Positions 1 to 6,735 of a stretch of 32,246 bases of DNA are shown in pieces. Both the position numbers and the translations under genes were made by a program. The stretch is from NCBI GenBank assembly GCA_020831935.1, contig JAFIFR010000011.1:1-32246 (forward strand). The letters are read 5' to 3'. The notes under the pieces are model-generated. The model saw only the letters and a program-made list of their open reading frames with translations, was not told the origin of the DNA and searched no databases. Within the stretch, counting starts at the first letter, position 1. Each line of letters starts with the position of its first letter. The stretch comes from Alkalimonas sp. (GTDB taxonomy: Bacteria; Pseudomonadota; Gammaproteobacteria; Enterobacterales; Alteromonadaceae).

Positions 1-323
1 GTACCGGCTTATCCGGTGGTCAGCAACAGCGGCTGTGCATTGCCCGTACCATAGCCGTTAGCCCTGAAGTGATTCTGATGGATGAACCCTGCTCGGCGCT
101 GGATCCCATCGCTACCTCGATTATTGAAGAGCTGATTGATGAGCTGAAAACCAATTTCACCATTGTGATGGTCACGCACAACATGCAGCAGGCGGCACGG
201 GTCTCAGATCGCACCGCTTTTTTCCATCTGGGTGAGCTGGTGGAAGTGGGGCCGACCAACGAGGTCTTTACCAACCCGCAAAACAAGCGGACTGAAGATT
301 ACATCACCGGCCGTTACGGCTAA
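1..323 (+). CDS. pstB: Phosphate ABC transporter ATPase PstB, 3' part (first pst copy)
   Basis: Only the C-terminal 106 codons are present; the gene enters from the left edge in the frame starting at base 3. The visible part has the ABC signature LSGGQQQR at the very start, Walker B with the catalytic Glu (VILMDEP), the D-loop SALD and the H-loop His in [13 protein letters not shown], ending in the typical PstB tail DYITGRYG. PstB hydrolyses ATP on the cytoplasmic face to drive Pi import through PstC/PstA. It lies 20-odd bases upstream of phoU, the usual end of a pst operon. It is a clear paralogue of the complete pstB at 13781-14560. Family assignment is firm; the missing N-terminus cannot be judged. 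Confidence 0.96.
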   Translation, partial: TGLSGGQQQRLCIARTIAVSPEVILMDEPCSALDPIATSIIEELIDELKTNFTIVMVTHNMQQAARVSDRTAFFHLGELVEVGPTNEVFTNPQNKRTEDYITGRYG

Positions 324-346
324 GCAGGCGGGATCAGAGGACATTG

Positions 347-1066
347 ATGATGAATAAAATTACCGGACATTACTCTCAGTCGTACGACGATGAATTGAAT
401 GAAGCGGTCGATCGCTTACTGACCATGGGCGCCCTGGTTGAACAACAGCTGCGTGATGCCATCAAAGCTTTTATTAAAGGCGACCGTGACTTGGCACTGG
501 AAGTGATTCAGACCGATCGTACGGTTAACACCCATGAAATTGGTATTGAAGAACATTGTTTGGAAATCATTGCTCGTCGCCAGCCAGCGGCCCGTGATTT
601 ACGTTTAATCGTTGGCGTGCTCAAAAGCATCAACGATGTTGAGCGAATTGGTGATCAGGCTGAGCATATTGCCAAACAGTTGCTGGATGAAGAATGCCAG
701 CGTCCGACCGAAGCACAGCTTGAAGACATTGAAATGATGGGTGATAAGGTGCTGCACATGTTACAGCAATCGCTATCCGCATTTAAAGAAATGGATGCGG
801 CACTTGCCTTGGCGATCCTGAAACAAGATAAGCTGGTTGATCACGATTATGGTCGTATTTTACGCCATAATCTCACCTACATGCTGGAAGATACCCGTCA
901 GATCACCCGTGGTCTGCATCTGATTTGGGTCGCCCGTGCATTGGAGCGGATTGGTGATCATGCTCAGAATATTTGTGAGTTCAGTATCTTTATTTCCAAA
1001 GGACAAAATGTCAGCCATCTGACCGAAGAAGAAGTCGAGGCAGTGGTGGATAAAGGCCGAACATAA
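347..1066 (+). CDS. phoU: Phosphate signalling/transport regulator PhoU (first copy)
   Basis: About 239 aa, all-helical, with the two PhoU repeats recognisable by the paired metal-site motifs ERIGDQAE near residue 100 and ERIGDHAQN near residue 205. PhoU bridges the Pst transporter and the PhoR kinase, holding PhoR in the phosphatase state when Pi is plentiful. The start is a TTG-ATG-ATG run at 344-352; AGAGGA at 336-341 lies 5 nt before the ATG at 347 and 8 nt before the ATG at 350, so one of the two ATGs is more likely than the TTG at 344. It follows pstB closely, so it is probably cotranscribed with the first pst operon. It is paralogous to the PhoU at 14570 and diverges most in its termini. 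Confidence 0.95.
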   Translation: MMNKITGHYSQSYDDELNEAVDRLLTMGALVEQQLRDAIKAFIKGDRDLALEVIQTDRTVNTHEIGIEEHCLEIIARRQPAARDLRLIVGVLKSINDVERIGDQAEHIAKQLLDEECQRPTEAQLEDIEMMGDKVLHMLQQSLSAFKEMDAALALAILKQDKLVDHDYGRILRHNLTYMLEDTRQITRGLHLIWVARALERIGDHAQNICEFSIFISKGQNVSHLTEEEVEAVVDKGRT

Positions 1067-1090
1067 GCCCGGTGGCTTCCTCTGTTTTTT

Positions 1091-1115
1091 ACAAAAGGGC
1101 TTAAAGCCCTTTTGT
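1091..1115 (+). terminator. Hairpin after phoU, probable terminator of the first pst operon
   Basis: Perfect 10-bp inverted repeat ACAAAAGGGC / GCCCTTTTGT with a 5-nt TTAAA spacer, 25 bp after the phoU stop. The downstream arm supplies the TTTT; no long T-run follows, so strength is uncertain. Its last four bases overlap the first Pho half-site of the porin promoter. Confidence 0.65.
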
Positions 1116-1167
1116 CATTAAAATGTCATTGAAAAGACATTTATCTGTCATCTTCAGCTCTGATAAT
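1112..1167 (+). promoter_or_regulatory. Tandem Pho boxes and -10 of the porin gene
   Basis: Four half-sites lie at exact 11-bp spacing: TTGTCAT (1112-1118), ATGTCAT (1123-1129), AAGACAT (1134-1140) and CTGTCAT (1145-1151), separated by 4-nt AT-rich linkers. This matches two adjacent copies of the known 18-bp PhoB box (two CTGTCAT-like 7-mers separated by 4 bp). A -10 element, GATAAT at 1162-1167, begins 10 nt after the last half-site, as expected where the Pho box replaces the -35. The inference is strong PhoB activation of the porin under Pi limitation. Confidence 0.9.
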
Positions 1168-1218
1168 AGCGCCAGCAAATACAAGTAGACACCCATAATA
1201 AGGTCTGGAGAGCTCCGA

Positions 1219-2235
1219 ATGAAAACCATCAAAACTTCTTTACTCGCTGCCGCTGTCGTTTCTGCTTTTGCAATGCCAGCGATGGCCAGTGATATTAATG
1301 TCAAAGTTTCCGGTCGGGCGCATGTATCGCTTGATCATCTGAACGATGGCGTGGATAGCGGGATGAACGTTTCCAGCAACTCCAGCCGTTTGCGCTTTGC
1401 GGCCAGCACCGAAGTAGCTGAAGGCTTAACCGCCGTGATGCAACTGGAGCAGAATATCCGTTACGATCAAAGTGGTGGCAACTTTGCTACCCGCGACTCT
1501 TTCGTCGGACTACGTGGCGACTTTGGTTTGGTTCGTGTCGGCTTCTTTGATACCCCGTTAAAAATTGTACGTGGTCGTACCGATATGTTCGGTGACCGTG
1601 TGGGTGATGCCCGTAACATCACCAGTGGCCCAGGTATGAGCTTTGATAACCGTTACCGTAATGGTGTTCATTACCGCAGCCCGGCAATGAACGGCTTTAC
1701 TTTTGATTTCCAGTACACGCCACATAATGCCAATGATGCAACGGTTGAAAATGACCGTGAGTCGTTCAGCACCTCATTTACTTACAATGCCAATGGCCTT
1801 TATGCTGCCATCGCTTATGAAACCTATGAAAATGCGGCTGGTGATGATCCAAATGCACTGCGTTTAGGTGTCAGCTACGATATCAGCAAGCAGCTGAAAG
1901 TCTCTGCACTGTACCAGACAGCCAGCAATTTGTCTGGTGGTGACCGCAATGTATGGGGTATCGGTGCCAGCTACAAAATTGAAGATTACACCTTGCGCGG
2001 CCAGTTCTATCAGGCGGGTAAAAACGACCTGGCTGATTCTGGCGCCAACATGATTGCTGTAGGTATTGACCGTAGCTTTGGCCGTGCTCTAACCATGTAT
2101 GCGGTCTATGGTTTGACTTCCAACGACGATGCTGCAGCCTTCACCATTGCCAGCGGTGGTCGTGATACCCGCTTACCTGCCTTGGCTGGCGAGAACAGCT
2201 CAGGCTTCTCTTTGGGTATGATCTACAACTTCTAA
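1219..2235 (+). CDS. Outer-membrane general porin, phosphate-starvation inducible
   Basis: 338 aa with a Sec signal peptide (charged MKTIK start, hydrophobic core, cleavage after AMA near residue 23), followed by a sequence of alternating beta strands and ending in the C-terminal phenylalanine required for barrel insertion (GMIYNF). Length and N-terminal VKVSGRAHVSLDHL pattern fit the trimeric 16-stranded Gram-negative porin family. GGAGAG at 1207-1212 places the start. The tandem Pho boxes upstream and phoB downstream suggest that this is the functional equivalent of PhoE/OprP, admitting Pi or other anions when Pi is scarce. Anion or Pi selectivity is inferred from context only; family-level sequence does not show it. 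Confidence 0.9.
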   Translation: MKTIKTSLLAAAVVSAFAMPAMASDINVKVSGRAHVSLDHLNDGVDSGMNVSSNSSRLRFAASTEVAEGLTAVMQLEQNIRYDQSGGNFATRDSFVGLRGDFGLVRVGFFDTPLKIVRGRTDMFGDRVGDARNITSGPGMSFDNRYRNGVHYRSPAMNGFTFDFQYTPHNANDATVENDRESFSTSFTYNANGLYAAIAYETYENAAGDDPNALRLGVSYDISKQLKVSALYQTASNLSGGDRNVWGIGASYKIEDYTLRGQFYQAGKNDLADSGANMIAVGIDRSFGRALTMYAVYGLTSNDDAAAFTIASGGRDTRLPALAGENSSGFSLGMIYNF

Positions 2236-2263
2236 ACCCGCAACACCCTGTTACCTTGTTTGG

Positions 2264-2297
2264 AGCCCTCTTTTGGAGGGCTTTTCTTTTTTTAATG
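2264..2297 (+). terminator. Rho-independent terminator of the porin gene
   Basis: Stem AGCCCTC (2264-2270) / GAGGGCT (2276-2282) with a 5-nt loop, followed by a T-rich tract. It lies 28 bp after the porin stop. A second, closely similar terminator occurs at 2451-2476. Confidence 0.88.
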
Positions 2298-2341
2298 TTA
2301 TTGTCGGTCAGTGAACTCTACTTCCTTTATTTGTTCAGCGC

Positions 2342-2397
2342 TTTTCACAAAAGTGTCGCCAAACTGCCATGAAATGATCATCTGCTATCGGCATAAT
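2342..2397 (+). promoter_or_regulatory. Degenerate Pho-box array with -10 (candidate sRNA promoter)
   Basis: Half-site-like 7-mers sit at 11-bp phase: TTTTCAC (2342), GTGTCGC (2353), CTGCCAT (2364) and TGATCAT (2375), with A-rich linkers AAAA, CAAA, GAAA. CATAAT at 2392-2397 begins exactly 10 nt after the last half-site, the same geometry as the porin and phoB promoters. Individual half-sites carry one to three mismatches from CTGTCAT, so this is a suggestion based on phase and spacing. Confidence 0.45.
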
Positions 2398-2403
2398 ATC
2401 GTT

Positions 2404-2476
2404 CGACGGTGTGGTTCTTGCACTGTTGCTAACCCTGTTACCCTAGATTTGCCCTCCGCTTGGAGGGCTTTTTTTT
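2404..2476 (+). ncRNA. Candidate small RNA or relic transcript between porin and phoB
   Basis: If the preceding -10 is used, transcription would start near 2404 and end in the strong terminator at 2451-2476, giving an RNA of about 73 nt. No open frame with a credible ribosome site lies inside. The sequence before the terminator (CCCTGTTACC) and the stem resemble the porin 3' end at 2246-2297, so the unit may be either a PhoB-dependent sRNA or what remains of a duplicated porin gene after loss of its coding part. There is no evidence of expression. Confidence 0.3.
2451..2476 (+). terminator. Strong rho-independent terminator before phoB
   Basis: Stem GCCCTCC (2451-2457) / GGAGGGC (2462-2468), 4-nt loop GCTT, then eight consecutive T (2469-2476). 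No gene in front of it explains it, because the porin already has its own terminator at 2264-2297. Confidence 0.9.
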
Positions 2477-2534
2477 GTTATTTTGGTGTGTATTTCTTGA
2501 TGCTTTTGCCTGCATTATTTAACGTCCTCGGTTT

Positions 2535-2568
2535 TTTTCATAAATCTGTCATAATAGCGAGAGATAAT
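2535..2568 (+). promoter_or_regulatory. Pho box and -10 of phoBR
   Basis: TTTTCAT (2535-2541), linker AAAT, CTGTCAT (2546-2552): an 18-bp Pho box. GATAAT at 2563-2568 follows after exactly 10 nt. This predicts positive autoregulation of phoBR by phosphorylated PhoB, as known in enterics. Confidence 0.88.
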
Positions 2569-2603
2569 ACAGCAACTCAATTAGTTAGCAGATAGGAAAG
2601 GCT

Positions 2604-3290
2604 ATGTCACGACGTGTACTGGTGGTGGAAGATGAAGCACCGATCCGCGATATGCTGTGTTTTGTGCTGGAGCAAAATGGCTATCAGGCGGCCACGGCAG
2701 AAGATGTCGATCAGGCGATGGACTCTTTGATTGAGCCCTATCCTGATTTGGTGTTGTTGGACTGGATGCTGCCAGGCGGCAGTGGTATTCAGATTGCCAA
2801 AAAGATGAAACAGCACGAATTAACCCGGCAAATCCCTATCATTATGATTACGGCCCGTGGTGAGGAAGAAGACAAGGTCAAAGGCCTGGAAGTCGGCGCC
2901 GATGATTACGTCACCAAGCCGTTTTCACCCAAAGAGTTGATGGCCCGCATCAAAGCGGTGATCCGCCGGGTTTCACCGACCAGCCTGGATGATGTGATTG
3001 AAGTTCAAGGGTTGAAGCTTGATCCTGTTTCACACCGGGTTAGCGCCAAAGAAGAAGCGCTGGATATGGGACCAACAGAGTTTCGTTTATTGCACTTTTT
3101 TATGACCCATCCGGAGCGTGTCTACAGCCGTGAGCAATTACTGGATCATGTCTGGGGCACCAATGTGTATGTCGAGGATCGTACCGTGGATGTGCATATC
3201 CGCCGTTTGCGCAAAGCCATATCACCGGCTGGCCATGATCGCCTGATCCAGACGGTTCGCGGCTCAGGTTATCGGTTCTCACTCAAGTAA
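2604..3290 (+). CDS. phoB: Phosphate regulon response regulator PhoB
   Basis: 228 aa, the usual OmpR-family length. The receiver domain (about 1-120) shows the acidic pocket E9-D10, the phosphoacceptor D53 in LLDWMLPG and the conserved K105 in VTKPFSP. The winged-helix domain (about 130-228) contains the recognition-helix region [15 protein letters not shown] and the closing [17 protein letters not shown] ribosome site precedes the ATG. It is followed by phoR after 18 nt and preceded by its own Pho box. PhoB phosphorylated by PhoR binds Pho boxes and recruits sigma-70 RNA polymerase; likely targets within this window are the porin, itself and ppk. Confidence 0.98.
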   Translation: MSRRVLVVEDEAPIRDMLCFVLEQNGYQAATAEDVDQAMDSLIEPYPDLVLLDWMLPGGSGIQIAKKMKQHELTRQIPIIMITARGEEEDKVKGLEVGADDYVTKPFSPKELMARIKAVIRRVSPTSLDDVIEVQGLKLDPVSHRVSAKEEALDMGPTEFRLLHFFMTHPERVYSREQLLDHVWGTNVYVEDRTVDVHIRRLRKAISPAGHDRLIQTVRGSGYRFSLK

Positions 3291-3308
3291 GGCAGGTAAG
3301 CAGCACGC

Positions 3309-4598
3309 ATGCGCCTTTTATTATCGAAACGAGCGATCCTGTTTCGGATTGCTTGCTTATTTCTGGCCTCAGCCCTGATTGGTAGTATCTGGGGTTTTGC
3401 CACAGAAGCTATGCTGCTGGCAGCCCTTGGACTCTTGAGCTGGCACTATCTGCACCTGTTTAAAGTCGATCGCTGGCTGTGGCGTGACCGCAAGCTGACA
3501 CCGCCAGAAGGGCGCTGGAGCTGGCAGCAGATTTTCGATGGTATTTACTACCAGCAACGTAAAGCCCGGCACAAACAAAAGCAAATGCGTGCCATTGTAC
3601 GGCAGTTCCGTGATGGCGCCGAGGCTTTGCCCGAGGCCATCGTGCTGTTATCCGATGAGTGGACCATTTTGTGGTGCAACCGGTTGGCACAGATGCTGAT
3701 TGGCCTGCACTGGCCACAGGACGAAGGGCAGCGCATCGACAATCTGGTGCGTCACCCTGAGTTTCAAAACTACCTGCATCGCCAGCAGTTCAAAGAAGCC
3801 TTAATTTTAACGGCTCATCATGCTCAGGAACTGGTGCTGGAGTTTCGTTTTGTGCCTTATGGCGACCATCAGTACTTGCTTATTGTGCGCGATATTACCC
3901 AGCTAAAGCAATTAGAGCAAATTCGAAAAGACTTTGTTGCCAACGTCTCACATGAACTGCGTACCCCACTGACGGTGGTGCAGGGTTATCTGGAGATGCT
4001 GGAACCTGGGCAATTACCCGATGAAGCCATGTGGCAAAAAGTTCACCCGGTGATGCTGGATCAAACATTGCGAATGCAGGCACTGGTGCAACAACTGCTT
4101 GCCTTATCACGGATAGAAGCCTCTGGCCCGGTACAACACGAGCACATTGTGAAGGTACCGGAGCTGCTGCATTATCTGGAGCAAGAAGCACAGTCGTTGA
4201 ACCGGGACAAGCAGCACCAGATAGAATTTCACATTGACGAGCAGTTGGTCGTCAAGGGCAGCGCCGATGAGCTTCGTTCGGCCTTTTCCAACCTGATCAC
4301 CAATGCCATTAAGTACACTCCGCCAGGTGGTGAGATCAAAGTGAGCTGGCAGCGCCAGCACCACAAGGCGGTGTTTTCGGTCAATGACAATGGCGAGGGC
4401 ATTGCACCTAAGCATGTAAAACGTTTAACCGAGCGCTTTTACCGGGTGGATCAGGCCAGAAGTCGTGCTACTGGCGGCAGTGGTCTGGGGCTGGCCATTG
4501 TAAAACACGTACTATCGCGCCACAACAGCCGCTTGCTGATTTTCAGTGAACCCGGCGCCGGCAGCAGTTTTTCCTTCAGCCTGGCGGCGGAAGACTAA
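3309..4598 (+). CDS. phoR: Phosphate regulon sensor histidine kinase PhoR
   Basis: 429 aa. Two N-terminal membrane segments (about 8-29 and 31-50) with almost no periplasmic loop, typical of PhoR. A linker rich in basic and Gln residues leads to a PAS domain (about 95-200). The dimerisation/phosphoacceptor helix follows, with His215 in the H-box VSHELRTPLTVV. The ATPase domain has the N-box NLITNAIKYT, G1 NDNGEGIAP and G2 GGSGLGLAIV. It phosphorylates PhoB in low Pi and dephosphorylates it when PhoU/Pst signals plenty. It is cotranscribed with phoB. Its stop lies only 9 bp from the convergent tag stop, and no terminator hairpin is visible between them. Confidence 0.97.
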   Translation: MRLLLSKRAILFRIACLFLASALIGSIWGFATEAMLLAALGLLSWHYLHLFKVDRWLWRDRKLTPPEGRWSWQQIFDGIYYQQRKARHKQKQMRAIVRQFRDGAEALPEAIVLLSDEWTILWCNRLAQMLIGLHWPQDEGQRIDNLVRHPEFQNYLHRQQFKEALILTAHHAQELVLEFRFVPYGDHQYLLIVRDITQLKQLEQIRKDFVANVSHELRTPLTVVQGYLEMLEPGQLPDEAMWQKVHPVMLDQTLRMQALVQQLLALSRIEASGPVQHEHIVKVPELLHYLEQEAQSLNRDKQHQIEFHIDEQLVVKGSADELRSAFSNLITNAIKYTPPGGEIKVSWQRQHHKAVFSVNDNGEGIAPKHVKRLTERFYRVDQARSRATGGSGLGLAIVKHVLSRHNSRLLIFSEPGAGSSFSFSLAAED

Positions 4599-4607
4599 AG
4601 CTCAGTA

Positions 4608-5207
4608 TCAGCCTAGCCCAAGCGCCGGATAGCTGTCGATAATCTGCTGACGGCGAAAGCAGTGCAGGCTGTGATCATTCACCATACCGCAAGCCTGCAT
4701 ATGGGCGTAAATGATGGTGGAGCCGACAAATTTAAAACCGCGCTGTTTTAAATCCTTGCTCATCGCATCGGACTCTTTGCTGGTAGCGCGGTAATCTTCT
4801 GGGCCACGAATGCGATTCACTTGCGGCCTGCCATCAACAAAGCGCCATTGATAGGCCGAAAAGCTGCCAAAGGCTTCTTGAATAGCCAAAAAGCTGCGGG
4901 CATTGTTAACCGCAGCTTCCACTTTGAGGCGGTTGCGGATAATGCCGGGGTCTTGCAGCAGTTGCTCAATCCGTTGCTGGTCAAAACGCGCCATTTGTCC
5001 GGCATCAAAGCCGGCAAAAACCTCACGGTAATGCGACCGCTTTTTCAGAACCGTGTACCAACTCAGGCCGGCCTGGGCGCTCTCCAGCGTAATACACTCA
5101 AACAGCTTTTGATCATCAAACAGCGGCACACCCCATTCTTCATCGTGGTAGGCCATGTAATCCGCTTTGCTGGTATCCAGCCAAGGGCAGCGGCGCCGCT
5201 TAGACAT
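4608..5207 (-). CDS. tag: DNA-3-methyladenine glycosylase I
   Basis: 199 aa. Tag excises 3-methyladenine from alkylated DNA, starting base excision repair. The zinc-snap ligands are visible: Cys7, His21 (in YHDEEWG), His179 and Cys183 (DHSLHC), with the same H-x3-C spacing as E. coli Tag. The base-specificity Glu is Glu42 in TLESAQAGLSW. Its ATG overlaps the ppx stop by 8 bp, so it is translationally coupled as the last gene of ppk-ppx-tag and should share the Pho box in front of ppk. Membership of a DNA-repair gene in a polyphosphate operon is unusual. The assignment is secure; the regulatory inference depends on readthrough from the ppk promoter. Confidence 0.96.
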   Translation of the reverse strand: MSKRRRCPWLDTSKADYMAYHDEEWGVPLFDDQKLFECITLESAQAGLSWYTVLKKRSHYREVFAGFDAGQMARFDQQRIEQLLQDPGIIRNRLKVEAAVNNARSFLAIQEAFGSFSAYQWRFVDGRPQVNRIRGPEDYRATSKESDAMSKDLKQRGFKFVGSTIIYAHMQACGMVNDHSLHCFRRQQIIDSYPALGLG

Positions 5208-6735
5208 AGGGCAGCTCTGGGAATTGCGATGGCAAACTCAGTGCAAAACCTAATTTGCTCAGCCAGTCGGCTTCTTGCTGCAGATCGGCCTGCAGCAGCG
5301 GTTGTTTGGCCAACCAGTCAGTGGGCAAGGTGAGCGTCAGGCCTCGTTCACTGGCATGAACGCCCAGCTCAGGCAACCAGTCATCACGCCGTTTCTGGTT
5401 CAGTAACACCGAAAGGCGCAGCAACACCAGCAAGCGTAACAGTTGATGTGGCGGGAAAAGATAGAGTGTTGGCAGACTAAAGCCTTTGAGTTTGCGGCGA
5501 TGAAAGCGGACTAAAAAAGCCAGTAGCTGTTGTTGCTCCTGATTAAAACCAGGCAGGTTGGCATGCTGCAAAATATAAGCAGAGTGCTTTTGAATACCGG
5601 AAGAATTAATCTGCAAGCCAATTTCCACCACCTGGCAAGCCCAGAGCAAGAGCCGTGTTTCTGTATTGGCTAACTGCCAGTCGATCTGGCAATGACTGAT
5701 CAGTTGCCGGGCCGTGCGTTCCAATCGCAGGCAGTGACTCTCATCTACCTGATAACGCCGCTGTAAACTACTGATGGTGCTTTGGCGGATATCCTGTTCA
5801 TAACGGTGTTCACGCATTTCATTGAGTACCCCCTCACGCAGCGCGGCATCGCAATAGTGCATTTCGTGGATATCCAGCATCTGAAAAGCAGCAATCGCAA
5901 TACTGAGGGCCGGTGCCAGCAATGGACGGCGGTCGTCGCTCAGTCCAGCCAACTGCAGATGGGAAGTATGCCCCGCTTGTTGCAGCAATTGTTGCAGTTG
6001 CAGTAAGTCCACTAGACGCAGCACCCCATCGGTTTGCAGTTGCTGCTGCAGAATATCGCGTAGCACCTTGACGGATCCAGAAGTGCCAAGAGCCTGTTGC
6101 CAGCCGGTTTTCTTGAAGCCACTGGCTACCGACTCAAGCTCCTGCTCAGCCTGGACTATAGCGCGAGCAAAGCGTTTGGCACTAAGTTTGCCACCAGCGA
6201 AAAATTCATTGCCAAAGCTGACACAGCCCATATTGCGGCTACTAAGCCGCAACACTTCGAAGCCTTCGCCGAGGGCAAATTCGGTGCTACCACCGCCAAT
6301 ATCCATTACCAGCCGTCGATTGCTGGCATGTTCGAAATGCGCGACCCCCTGATAAATGTAGCGAGCTTCCTCCTGGCCGGAAATAATTTCAATCGGGTAG
6401 GGGAAGAAACTACTGGCTCGGCGCAGAAAGGTTTGACTGTTTCTGGCCCGGCGCAAGGTGTAGGTGGCAATCACCCGGACAGCCTCAGGCGCAATGCCGG
6501 ACAAGGTATCAGCAAACTGGCGCAGCACCGTAAGGCCACGTTCCATGGCGTCTTCCGTCAGGATCAGATCGCTGCTGAGACCTTCGGCCAGCTGGACTTT
6601 TTGTTTTTCACGATGCAGCAACTGCAGATCGCCATCTAGCTCGCGGGCGATCACCAGATGAAAACTATTCGAACCCAGATCGACCGCTGCCATCAGGCTA
6701 GGTTCTGGCGTTGGCTGTGCATTTATTTGACTCAA
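5200..6735 (-). CDS. ppx: Exopolyphosphatase (Ppx/GppA family)
   Basis: 511 aa, full length for Ppx. The N-terminal ASKHA/actin-like fold shows the phosphate-1 motif AAVDLGSNSFHLVIA (about 16-30) and the phosphate-2 motif VMDIGGGSTEFAL (about 142-154), and the C-terminal half is the helical HD-like region. It removes terminal Pi from long-chain polyphosphate. The start is TTG at 6735: AAGGA stands 7 nt before it, and TTG overlaps the ppk stop as TTGA. The next in-frame ATG (6693) has no ribosome site and would begin immediately before the conserved motif. Paired with ppk, it opposes polyphosphate synthesis. A GppA activity on pppGpp is possible, but adjacency to ppk favours Ppx. Confidence 0.94.
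   Translation of the reverse strand: MSQINAQPTPEPSLMAAVDLGSNSFHLVIARELDGDLQLLHREKQKVQLAEGLSSDLILTEDAMERGLTVLRQFADTLSGIAPEAVRVIATYTLRRARNSQTFLRRASSFFPYPIEIISGQEEARYIYQGVAHFEHASNRRLVMDIGGGSTEFALGEGFEVLRLSSRNMGCVSFGNEFFAGGKLSAKRFARAIVQAEQELESVASGFKKTGWQQALGTSGSVKVLRDILQQQLQTDGVLRLVDLLQLQQLLQQAGHTSHLQLAGLSDDRRPLLAPALSIAIAAFQMLDIHEMHYCDAALREGVLNEMREHRYEQDIRQSTISSLQRRYQVDESHCLRLERTARQLISHCQIDWQLANTETRLLLWACQVVEIGLQINSSGIQKHSAYILQHANLPGFNQEQQQLLAFLVRFHRRKLKGFSLPTLYLFPPHQLLRLLVLLRLSVLLNQKRRDDWLPELGVHASERGLTLTLPTDWLAKQPLLQADLQQEADWLSKLGFALSLPSQFPELPYV

Noticed and set aside
2311-2595. Open frame of 94 codons between porin and phoB
   Set aside because: It crosses the strong terminator at 2451-2476 and the phoB Pho box, has no ribosome site and reads as low-complexity non-protein sequence. 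Not a gene.
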